From assembly GCA_029259875.1 (NCBI GenBank), contig JAJDEK010000438.1, positions 1-5,606 of the forward strand: DNA of 5,606 nucleotides, read 5' to 3'. This stretch comes from Planctomycetaceae bacterium (GTDB lineage: Bacteria; Planctomycetota; Planctomycetia; Planctomycetales; Planctomycetaceae). The notes beneath the pieces were generated by a model. The model was not told the origin of the DNA. It did no database searches and worked only from the letters and a program-made list of their open reading frames with translations. The position numbers were made by a program, and so were the translations under genes. Below are positions 1 to 5,606 of this stretch, in pieces (the first letter of the stretch is position 1; each line of letters begins with the position of its first letter).

Positions 1-1193
1 TATCTGACGTGCCAGACGCTTCAGGACGTTTTGGAGAGTTTGGACGACGATTTGTTCCTGAAACGTTGATGCATGCCTTAGAGGAACTGACTCAGGAATA
101 TGAAAAAGCGAAACAAGATGAGTCTTTTCAGTCCGAACTGAATCACTTGCTAAAACATTATGTCGGTCGGCCCAACCCTCTCTATTTTGCAGAACGTCTC
201 ACAGAACATTGTGGAGGCGGCAAAATTTATTTCAAGCGTGAGGATCTAAACCATACCGGCGCACACAAGATCAACAATACGATCGGCCAGGCGTTACTCA
301 CGATGCGAATGGGCAAAAAGCGGGTCATCGCCGAAACAGGGGCAGGTCAACATGGAGTCGCGAGTGCCGTCGCGTGTGCACGATTTGGACTCGAATGCAT
401 TGTGTATATGGGCGAAGAAGATATCCGCCGCCAAAAGCTGAATGTGTTCAATATGAAAATGATGGGGGCGGAAGTTCGCGCTGTCACCAGCGGTTCCAAA
501 ACGTTACGTGATGCCGTCAACGATGCGATGCGCGACTGGATGTCAAGCGTGGAGTCGACTCACTACATCATCGGCTCTGTCATAGGGCCACATCCCTTCC
601 CAATGATGGTACGTGACTTTCAATCGGTCATTGGAAAGGAAACCCGCACTCAATGCCTGGAGCAAACGGGAAGGCTTCCGGATCAAGTTATCGCTTGTGT
701 AGGCGGAGGTTCTAATTCTGCTGGGATGTTTTACCCGTTTATCGATGATGAATCGGTAAAATTAATTGGAGTTGAAGCCGGCGGGCGTGGACCGGAACCG
801 GGAGAACATGCCAGCACATTGAGCTATGGTGCCAAAGGAGTCCTCCACGGCAGTTTCGGATACGTTCTACAAGATAATGATGGTCAAACTATGGACGTAC
901 ACTCGATTTCTGCTGGCCTGGATTATCCGGGAGTCGGTCCCGAGCATAGTTACTGGAAAGACTCTGGCCGAGTCAACTATACTGCGATCACAGACAACGA
1001 AGCGCTTGAAGGATTTCAAACGATGGCGAAACTGGAAGGAATCATTCCCGCCATTGAGTCTTCCCATGCGATTGCCCACGCGATGAAAGTGGCGCGGGAA
1101 GCTCATCCCGATGAAACGATTGTAGTCTGTTTATCAGGTCGCGGCGATAAAGACGTGAATGAAGTGGCTCGCTTGCTAGGCCAAGAAATTTAG
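1..1193 (+). CDS. trpB: Tryptophan synthase beta chain, 5' end probably outside the window
   Basis: PLP-dependent beta subunit of tryptophan synthase. It condenses indole, channelled from TrpA, with L-serine to give L-tryptophan in the cytoplasm. Counting from the GTG at position 9 (394 residues), the key residues fall on the classical Salmonella numbers: K87 in GAHKINN (Schiff base with PLP), E109 in AETGAGQHG (catalytic acid/base), the phosphate loop GGGSN at 232-236, D305 in [11 protein letters not shown] and E350 in IESSHA. S376 in LSGRGDKD is the likely ligand of the PLP ring nitrogen. The frame stays open to the left edge (codons for S and D precede the GTG), and related proteins usually carry a few residues before [11 protein letters not shown]. 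The GTG is therefore probably an internal valine, and the true start is likely just upstream. An oddity is R13 where the family normally has glycine (FGGxxVP). It is followed by trpA on the same strand. The family assignment is essentially certain; only the start is open. Confidence 0.97.
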   Translation, partial: SDVPDASGRFGEFGRRFVPETLMHALEELTQEYEKAKQDESFQSELNHLLKHYVGRPNPLYFAERLTEHCGGGKIYFKREDLNHTGAHKINNTIGQALLTMRMGKKRVIAETGAGQHGVASAVACARFGLECIVYMGEEDIRRQKLNVFNMKMMGAEVRAVTSGSKTLRDAVNDAMRDWMSSVESTHYIIGSVIGPHPFPMMVRDFQSVIGKETRTQCLEQTGRLPDQVIACVGGGSNSAGMFYPFIDDESVKLIGVEAGGRGPEPGEHASTLSYGAKGVLHGSFGYVLQDNDGQTMDVHSISAGLDYPGVGPEHSYWKDSGRVNYTAITDNEALEGFQTMAKLEGIIPAIESSHAIAHAMKVAREAHPDETIVVCLSGRGDKDVNEVARLLGQEI

Positions 1194-1258
1194 TTAGACT
1201 AAAAAGACCGTTCATTTAATCGTCTCCTCTCTTCAGATAAAAAGTACTGAAACGAACC
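1194..1258 (+). other. trpB-trpA spacer without a clear ribosome binding site
   Basis: This 65-bp gap separates the trpB stop from the trpA start. It is A/T-rich, with a pyrimidine-rich stretch (cgtctcctctcttcag) at about 1220-1235. Upstream of the GTG the bases read actgaaacgaacc, with no AGGAGG-like motif. I see no convincing -35/-10 pair and no terminator hairpin, so co-transcription with trpB is the simplest reading. Such a long spacer is unusual for this gene pair, which is often overlapping or nearly so. Confidence 0.5.
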
Positions 1259-2080
1259 GTGACTAAAATCATTGCTGAAAAATTTGCACAGGTCAGATCA
1301 GAAGGCCGGATGGCCTTTATGCCATTTATTACTGCCGGTGATCCTGATCTCGAGACTACAGTTGCCGTTTTGAAAGAGCTGGCAAGCCGGGGCGTTGATC
1401 TCATTGAAATTGGTTTTCCCTATAGCGATCCTATCGCGGATGGCCCTGTCATCCAGGAATCCTATACACGCGCTTTAAACAATCACTTCCAGGTACATAA
1501 ACTATTTGACGTTTTGAAATCGCTCTCGGCAGATCAGTCTATCACTTTGCCTCCTTTGATTGGCATGGTGTCCTACGCAATCATCTTTCGCTATGGCGCT
1601 GATAAATTTCTGAATGAAGCTAAGACTGCCGGTTTTTCAGGCCTGATCGTACCCGACCTGCCTGGGGATGAAGCGCTGGAGTTTTCAGAAAAAACAAAAG
1701 CTGCTAACTTAGATCTGGTTCAACTCGTTTCACCATTGACGCCGGAAGATCGTACAAAACGTATTGTGCAATCTGCCAGTGGATTCATCTATTGTATCTC
1801 TGTTGCTGGTACGACGGGAGTACGTGACGAATTGCCTGCAGAGTTGACCGCACATCTGGAATCATTACGTCATTTGACAGACCTTCCGCTGGCTGTTGGC
1901 TTTGGTATTAGCAAGCCAAAGCACGTCGATACGTTGCGTGGCAAAGCAGACGGATTCATTATTGGCTCTGCCATTGTGAAACAGTTTGCTGCGTTTTCCG
2001 ATCCCAATCAAACTCATGCTGAGGTCATTTCATCAATTGGCAATTACGCCAGTGAAATGATGACAGCGACCAAAGGCTGA
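1259..2080 (+). CDS. trpA: Tryptophan synthase alpha chain
   Basis: TIM-barrel alpha subunit of tryptophan synthase. It cleaves indole-3-glycerol phosphate into glyceraldehyde 3-phosphate and indole, which is passed to TrpB. At 273 residues it has the normal family length. Visible landmarks are FITAGDPD at 23-30, the catalytic pair E50 (IEIGFPYSDP) and D61 (IADGP) corresponding to Salmonella E49 and D60, the mobile loop AGTTGVRDEL at 183-192, and the phosphate-binding segments VGFGIS (213-218) and IIGSAIV (234-240). The start is the GTG at 1259: an in-frame stop at 1238-1240 limits extension, no ATG lies between them, and the resulting N-terminus (TKIIAEKFAQVRSEGR) matches the usual TrpA helix 0. 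No Shine-Dalgarno motif is evident. It lies 65 bp after trpB and converges on the ASCH gene, whose stop is 22 bp away. Confidence 0.97.
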   Translation: MTKIIAEKFAQVRSEGRMAFMPFITAGDPDLETTVAVLKELASRGVDLIEIGFPYSDPIADGPVIQESYTRALNNHFQVHKLFDVLKSLSADQSITLPPLIGMVSYAIIFRYGADKFLNEAKTAGFSGLIVPDLPGDEALEFSEKTKAANLDLVQLVSPLTPEDRTKRIVQSASGFIYCISVAGTTGVRDELPAELTAHLESLRHLTDLPLAVGFGISKPKHVDTLRGKADGFIIGSAIVKQFAAFSDPNQTHAEVISSIGNYASEMMTATKG

Positions 2081-2102
2081 GTACTCTGATCTTAAACGAT
2101 CT
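2081..2102. other. Convergent junction between trpA and the ASCH gene
   Basis: Only 22 bp separate the two convergent stop codons. The 8-bp palindrome gagtactc (2079-2086) overlaps the trpA stop. Its half gtactc (2081-2086) can pair with gagtac (2114-2119), inside the end of the ASCH gene, across a 27-nt loop. Two gatc copies also flank ttaaac. None of these has a GC-rich stem followed by a T-run, so I do not call an intrinsic terminator. The two transcripts probably overlap at their 3' ends. Confidence 0.35.
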
Positions 2103-2546
2103 CTATTTCTTCCGAGTACCCGTTTGTTTGCGCACAAAGGGATAAAACCAAACACCATAAGGCAAATAGTCGGGAGTAAGGATAGCTTTCATGCGTCGAG
2201 GATTAGCTAGTTCCCATCCATATTTTCCTTTCAAGAGTGTGGCGGGCACTCCTGAAGCGGTACTATGTTTTGCGCTAGCGGGAAACGAGTCTACGATTTC
2301 GACGGTTCCTATCAGAACTCCAGTAGGAAGTTCTTCGACCTTAATTCCTGCTTGCTCAGCGGCAGCCTCAGCATGTGGTGTCTTCGCGATTTTTTTCGAT
2401 GCATAAACATAGATCGGACCGCGGATATGAGTCTGACTGGAACGGAGTTCGATGGTTTTAATACCACGTATAATTAGCTCTGCCCAAGGCTGTCTAATTC
2501 CTAAGCCAGGCAGACTTTTATCAGGATGTTTGATTGCTTTTGTCAT
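2103..2546 (-). CDS. Small ASCH-domain protein
   Basis: A soluble 147-residue protein made almost entirely of one ASCH domain, a PUA-like beta-barrel fold linked to RNA binding or RNA/nucleoside chemistry. The opening motif is LGIRQPWAELIIRGIKTIELRS (residues 15-36, with conserved Q19, P20, W21, G28, K30, E33, R35). It is followed by the strands IYVYASKK (45-52) and VLIGTVEIVD (77-86), then the C-terminal YGWELANPRR (109-118) and GVWFYPF (131-137). In the E. coli YqfB amidohydrolase the motif carries a threonine where E33 sits here, as I recall the family, so the same activity on N4-acetylcytidine should not be assumed. The ATG at 2546 was chosen because it begins 7 bp after the nuclease stop and just before the domain. 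A GTG at 2612 would add 22 residues and overlap the upstream gene. No clear Shine-Dalgarno motif is seen, so translation may be coupled to the upstream gene. The exact function is unknown. Confidence 0.88.
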   Translation of the reverse strand: MTKAIKHPDKSLPGLGIRQPWAELIIRGIKTIELRSSQTHIRGPIYVYASKKIAKTPHAEAAAEQAGIKVEELPTGVLIGTVEIVDSFPASAKHSTASGVPATLLKGKYGWELANPRRMKAILTPDYLPYGVWFYPFVRKQTGTRKK

Positions 2547-2553
2547 GGCATAC

Positions 2554-3948
2554 TTATATTTCGAATGATTGTTGATACTGAGGGATAATGGGTTCCAGAT
2601 CACACTGATCACGAATCAATGCTGACAATGCCTCCGAAGATTCCGGTTCGCCATGTACCAGAAAGACCTGACCAATGTTTCCTTGTTTTGCCGACTCTTC
2701 ATACCACCACTTAAAGTCTTCGACATCTGCATGACCAGATAACCCGCTGAGCTGAACGACCTTGGCCTTTACCTGGTAGTATCGATCAAATATTTTCACC
2801 CTGGGATCGCGGTTCATTAACCGTCGCCCTAAAGTATGAGCAGCCTGATACCCCATAAGCACAATCGTCGTTTCCAATTGTTCTATTCCATTTTTCAGAT
2901 GGTGTCGCACGCGACCATTCTCGCACATTCCACTTCCGGCAATGACCACAAAAGCCCCTTTTCTTTTGTTGAGTGCAATACTTTCTGCTCGTGACGAAAC
3001 ATAATCGAGTAATGAAAATCCGAATGGATCTTTATCAGATTCGATGACCTTCTCGACGTCATCATCCATATCATGAATGTGATGCCGGAACACAGAAACC
3101 AATCTGGTTGAAAGAGGGCTATCAACGAATATTGGAATGTGCGGCAAACGCTTTTCGTTATACAGATCATTCAAATAATAAATGATCTGTTGAGTTCGTC
3201 CTAAACTAAAGGCAGGAATAATCACACGCCCTTCAACACGATAGGCTTCATCCAAAATCTGGTAAAGTTCTTCCTTCATGTCAGACGCTTTTTCATGTAC
3301 CCGATTACCATAGGTACTTTCAGATATTAATACCTCACAACCCTCAATTGGCTCGGGATCTCTGAGTAACGGTAAATCCCGCCTGCCTAAGTCTCCGGTA
3401 AAAACGATGTGCCGCCATTCGCGTTGATCTTTGATTTTCAGTTCAATGATGGCCGAACCCAGAATATGCCCTGCATCCAGAAAACGTACTTTTAGATCCT
3501 CTCCCAGTTCATGCCATTCATGATAGTCCAGACGTTCAAATAGTTTGACGACTCCATTCACATCCTCTTCCGAATAGAGTGGCTCAATCGGCGGATGTTT
3601 CTCTATTAATTTTCTCGCCAGATAGCGGGCATCTTCTTCCTGAATGCGAGCACTATCCTTGAGCATGATTTCTGCAATGTCTGCCGTCGACGAAGTACAA
3701 AAAACCGGTCCACGAAACCCTTTGTTGTAAAGCCGTGGAATGTTCCCGCAATGATCCATGTGGCCATGTGATAGAAAGACCGCATCTATAGATTCAGGAG
3801 GATAAGCAAACTTGCTGTTCTTGAGATAGGTCTCTTCGCGGCGCCCCTGAAACAAGCCACAATCCAACAAAATTCGCCGTAAATCTGTCTCGATCAAATG
3901 CTGGCTGCCAGTCACTTCGCCGGCAGCTCCGAGAAAAGTAATTTTCAT
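2554..3948 (-). CDS. Metallo-beta-lactamase fold/beta-CASP ribonuclease (YSH1/CPSF73-like)
   Basis: A 464-residue cytoplasmic zinc-dependent nuclease of the RNA-processing (COG1236-type) family, related to eukaryotic CPSF73 and bacterial beta-CASP RNases. The MBL half shows D29 (LLDCG), HGHMDH at 61-66 (H61, H63, D65, H66), H161 (DAGHILGS) and D186 (FTGDLG). The beta-CASP part starts near SESTYG, with E210 as motif A, then has PAFSLGRTQQ (245-254) and GSGMCENGRVRHHL (338-351). Motif B is H406 (SGLSGHAD) and motif C is H432 (LVHGEP), near an RMMBL-like C-terminus. All expected metal and catalytic positions are present, so it should be active. I chose the ATG at 3948 because the family begins directly with MKITFLGAAGEVTG; a TTG at 3975 would add nine atypical residues. 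Only a weak gtgag lies before the ATG. It ends 7 bp before the ASCH gene. The substrate is not known, and whether it is an exo- or endonuclease cannot be read from sequence. Confidence 0.94.
   Translation of the reverse strand: MKITFLGAAGEVTGSQHLIETDLRRILLDCGLFQGRREETYLKNSKFAYPPESIDAVFLSHGHMDHCGNIPRLYNKGFRGPVFCTSSTADIAEIMLKDSARIQEEDARYLARKLIEKHPPIEPLYSEEDVNGVVKLFERLDYHEWHELGEDLKVRFLDAGHILGSAIIELKIKDQREWRHIVFTGDLGRRDLPLLRDPEPIEGCEVLISESTYGNRVHEKASDMKEELYQILDEAYRVEGRVIIPAFSLGRTQQIIYYLNDLYNEKRLPHIPIFVDSPLSTRLVSVFRHHIHDMDDDVEKVIESDKDPFGFSLLDYVSSRAESIALNKRKGAFVVIAGSGMCENGRVRHHLKNGIEQLETTIVLMGYQAAHTLGRRLMNRDPRVKIFDRYYQVKAKVVQLSGLSGHADVEDFKWWYEESAKQGNIGQVFLVHGEPESSEALSALIRDQCDLEPIIPQYQQSFEI
3162..3190. 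repeat. Perfect 10-bp inverted repeat inside the nuclease gene
   Basis: The arms acagatcatt (3162-3171) and aatgatctgt (3181-3190) are exact reverse complements, separated by 9 A/T-rich bases. In the - strand mRNA they can form a 10-bp stem with a 9-nt loop. They encode part of the QQIIYYLNDLY segment of the beta-CASP domain. No T-run follows, so it is not a standard terminator. A role is unproven and the symmetry could be chance in coding sequence. Confidence 0.6.
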
Positions 3949-4047
3949 CTCACGTTTCGCTTTCAAACAAAACAACAGATTCAGAGGAAGGGGATGCGGA
4001 GATAAAAATAGAACGCATCTGAAAAGACGGGAACTTAGATAGGTATT
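3949..4047 (-). other. Spacer between the glycosyltransferase and the nuclease
   Basis: This 99-bp gap is the largest on the - strand side and may mark the boundary between two transcription units. It holds a 6-bp inverted repeat, gatgcg (3993-3998) and cgcatc (4014-4019), around a 15-nt A/T-rich loop. There is no T-run after it in either direction. I see no convincing -35/-10 pair. It could hold a promoter of a kind not recognisable by eye, or simply be a leader within one operon. Confidence 0.4.
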
Positions 4048-5025
4048 TTAGACGATCATCTCTTGCTCGTTCTGTGTAGCACTATCTGTTCTATCAGAAA
4101 TGCTATAAGAATCCTGATGACGACCAGTATAGGCCACGATTAATTCCGCTAATAAACCGAGACTGATCGCTTGGCCTCCCAGAATGGTCGCTGCGATGGA
4201 ATAAGCGAGCAAAGGACGATTGCCGATCGGCCCTAGTCCCAATCCAAACAAGTTGGTCAGGATCCAAAGAAACCCCAAATATCCCAAACCTAATCCACCC
4301 AATAATAGACAGATCAGGCCAACGGCTCCTAGCATATGCTGTGGACGCTGCCCGTAACCAGTCAAAAAGCGAACAGTTAATAAGTCGAGAAAACCTCTCA
4401 AAAAGCGACGAACACCATACTTGGAATGGCCGTGTTGTCGCTCTCGATGGTGGACTGAAATTTCTGCTACTTTAAAACCCCGCGCATCGGCAAGAACCGG
4501 GATAAAACGATGTAATTCCCCGTAAATGCGAATCTCGGCAGCTACGTCTTTACGAAACAATTTAAAGCCACAGTTATGATCATGCAGCCAAAGTCCGGTC
4601 AGTTTCCCAACCATCCAGTTAAATACTTTACTCGGATAAACCTTATGCCAAGGATCGAGGCGCCTTTCTTTCCAACCGTTGACAACATCATAACCTTCAT
4701 CCACTTTCTCCAGAAAACGAGGAATCTCTTTGGGATCATCTTGCAAGTCTGCATCCATCATCATGATCACGGACCCACGGGCGGCTCGCATGCCTGCGGT
4801 CAACGCAGCTGCCTTGGCAAAGTTTCTTCGGAATCGAATCCCAGAGACACGCTCATCATTCGCAGCCAATTTGGAAATAATTTCCCAAGAGGTATCCGTA
4901 GAACCATCGTCAATAAAAATCATTTCAAGATCTATATTATGTTCTCGGCTCGTGTCACAGATTTCCTGATATAGTTGTGGCAGACTTTCCGATTCATTCA
5001 AAGTCGGAATCATGATAGAGAGCAT
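4048..5025 (-). CDS. Membrane-anchored family 2 glycosyltransferase (DPM/GtrB-like)
   Basis: A 325-residue glycosyltransferase of the dolichyl/undecaprenyl-phosphate sugar transferase type. Such enzymes move a sugar from a nucleotide donor to a polyprenyl phosphate on the cytoplasmic face of the membrane. The GT-A domain opens with [10 protein letters not shown] (2-11), followed by FIDDGSTD (37-44), the metal-binding DADLQDDP (91-98), [12 protein letters not shown] (150-161) and the conserved HGHSKYG (198-204). Two membrane helices follow, at about 232-258 and 270-298, then a short polar tail. The start is uncertain. The ATG at 5025 gives the typical N-terminus and has a GGGAAAGGG stretch about 7 bases upstream. 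The ATG at 5064 would add 13 unremarkable residues and lies 2 bp after the upstream stop. The close spacing with the flippase-like gene suggests an operon and a shared pathway. The donor sugar and acceptor cannot be told from sequence. Confidence 0.92.
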   Translation of the reverse strand: MLSIMIPTLNESESLPQLYQEICDTSREHNIDLEMIFIDDGSTDTSWEIISKLAANDERVSGIRFRRNFAKAAALTAGMRAARGSVIMMMDADLQDDPKEIPRFLEKVDEGYDVVNGWKERRLDPWHKVYPSKVFNWMVGKLTGLWLHDHNCGFKLFRKDVAAEIRIYGELHRFIPVLADARGFKVAEISVHHRERQHGHSKYGVRRFLRGFLDLLTVRFLTGYGQRPQHMLGAVGLICLLLGGLGLGYLGFLWILTNLFGLGLGPIGNRPLLAYSIAATILGGQAISLGLLAELIVAYTGRHQDSYSISDRTDSATQNEQEMIV

Positions 5026-5066
5026 AACAGAGCCCTTTCCCGCAAGAGATGGTAACGATGGCATTT

Positions 5067-5606
5067 TCAGGTTATATCAGGAGAGGAATCTCGTTGTGTC
5101 AAAGTATTTTCAACCTTCGCACGCTTCCTGAAACCATAGTATAAAACAAAGGCTGATAATATTTCACTAGTAAAAGAAACAATTCGCATTAATAAGGCAG
5201 CTACAAAGGCATTAACAGGTCCTATCTCTGGACAGCCGGCAAGAATAGCTACCAGGAGCCCTTCTCGAACACCGAGGCCCGCTGGTGCAAATAAGACAGC
5301 AAATCCCAACGCGAGTGCTGCAGAAATTGCGGCAGTCCAGAGAGGCCACTGCTGTAAATCAAGCCCCTCATTTCCCAAAGAAGCGATGACCAGACCTAAA
5401 CTCAAACCGTGTAAACTCCAACTGATTAGAAAAGCGAAAACTCCCACGTACAGTAATCGCAGCGAAATCGAAGCCTGTTGCCCTGCTGTCGATTCTGTTG
5501 AGTCTGAGTTTGACATCTTTTGGGAAACTCGTTTTAACAGCCGAGACAACAAAGGCAAAGAAACAAACAATGCGAAACAAATCAGGACAGGTACCAATAA
5601 CGGTCG
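5067..5606 (-). CDS. Flippase-like/lysylphosphatidylglycerol synthase TM-region protein, 5' end outside the window
   Basis: The C-terminal 179 residues of an integral membrane protein; the frame is open at the right edge. A TTG at 5597 could serve as a start, but it falls inside a membrane helix, so the gene almost certainly begins further right. Hydrophobic segments lie at about residues 3-22, 50-76, 87-112, 115-125 and 131-158 of the visible part. A polar Ser/Thr/Gln-rich loop (about 24-48) and a charged C-terminal tail are also present. The signature is [11 protein letters not shown] (106-116), matching the P(G/A)GLGxREG motif of the PF03706 flippase-like family, which includes the membrane part of MprF and of archaeal AglD. 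No lysyltransferase domain follows, so this is the stand-alone form. It is 2 bp from the longest form of the glycosyltransferase, or 41 bp from the preferred start, and likely works with it. Its substrate is unknown. Confidence 0.85.
   Translation of the reverse strand, partial: RPLLVPVLICFALFVSLPLLSRLLKRVSQKMSNSDSTESTAGQQASISLRLLYVGVFAFLISWSLHGLSLGLVIASLGNEGLDLQQWPLWTAAISAALALGFAVLFAPAGLGVREGLLVAILAGCPEIGPVNAFVAALLMRIVSFTSEILSAFVLYYGFRKRAKVENTLTQRDSSPDIT

Noticed and set aside
826..1106. Open frames on both strands inside trpB
   Set aside because: They lie entirely within a well-conserved trpB, show no recognisable domain and have low-complexity shadow-like composition.
2191..2477. Two + strand open frames opposite the ASCH gene
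   Set aside because: Both are antisense to the conserved ASCH core and neither resembles a known protein.
2547..2612. N-terminal extension of the ASCH protein from a GTG at 2612
   Set aside because: It would overlap the nuclease gene by 59 bp and add residues with no domain match; the ATG at 2546 fits better.
2554..3948. Metallo-beta-lactamase acting as an antibiotic resistance enzyme
   Set aside because: The beta-CASP insertion and motifs A-C mark it as a nucleic-acid-processing enzyme, not a beta-lactamase.
3993..4019. Inverted repeat gatgcg/cgcatc as a terminator
   Set aside because: The stem is only 6 bp with a 15-nt loop and no T-run on either strand.
4576..4974. 132-codon + strand open frame opposite the glycosyltransferase
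   Set aside because: It is antisense to conserved GT-A motifs, has no family resemblance, and is best explained as a shadow frame.
1..5606. Defence island, prophage or mobile element
   Set aside because: There are no transposase, integrase or phage genes, no terminal repeats and no CRISPR-like spacing; all genes look intact or simply cut by the window edge.

Overview
The window looks like ordinary bacterial chromosome. The best guess for the host is a planctomycete of the Gimesia/Rubinisphaera kind. This rests on the TrpB N-terminus ([11 protein letters not shown]...VPETL), moderate base composition, start sites with weak or no Shine-Dalgarno motifs, and the mixture of neighbours. It is an inference from sequence style, not a database match. 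I see no mobile element, phage gene, CRISPR array, tRNA or rRNA. || Layout: two gene groups converge. On the + strand, trpB (1-1193, probably continuing off the left edge) and trpA (1259-2080) encode the two subunits of tryptophan synthase, which makes the last two reactions of tryptophan biosynthesis. Both keep their known catalytic residues and should be active. On the - strand, read right to left, four genes follow each other closely: a flippase-like membrane protein cut by the right edge (5067-5606), a membrane-anchored family 2 glycosyltransferase (4048-5025), a metallo-beta-lactamase/beta-CASP ribonuclease (2554-3948) and a small ASCH-domain protein (2103-2546). The two groups end only 22 bp apart, with no convincing terminator between them. 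|| The - strand set splits into two functional pairs. The glycosyltransferase and the flippase-like protein almost abut and resemble the two halves of AglD-type proteins, which suggests lipid-linked sugar transfer at the membrane. The beta-CASP nuclease and the ASCH protein are 7 bp apart, and both belong to families linked to RNA, so they may form a small RNA-processing or RNA-modification pair. About 99 bp separate the two pairs. || Points worth a second look: a perfect 10-bp inverted repeat inside the nuclease gene, an arginine in place of a usually conserved glycine near the TrpB N-terminus, the long SD-poor spacer between trpB and trpA, and the nuclease-ASCH pairing. Nothing here is clearly a new biological system.
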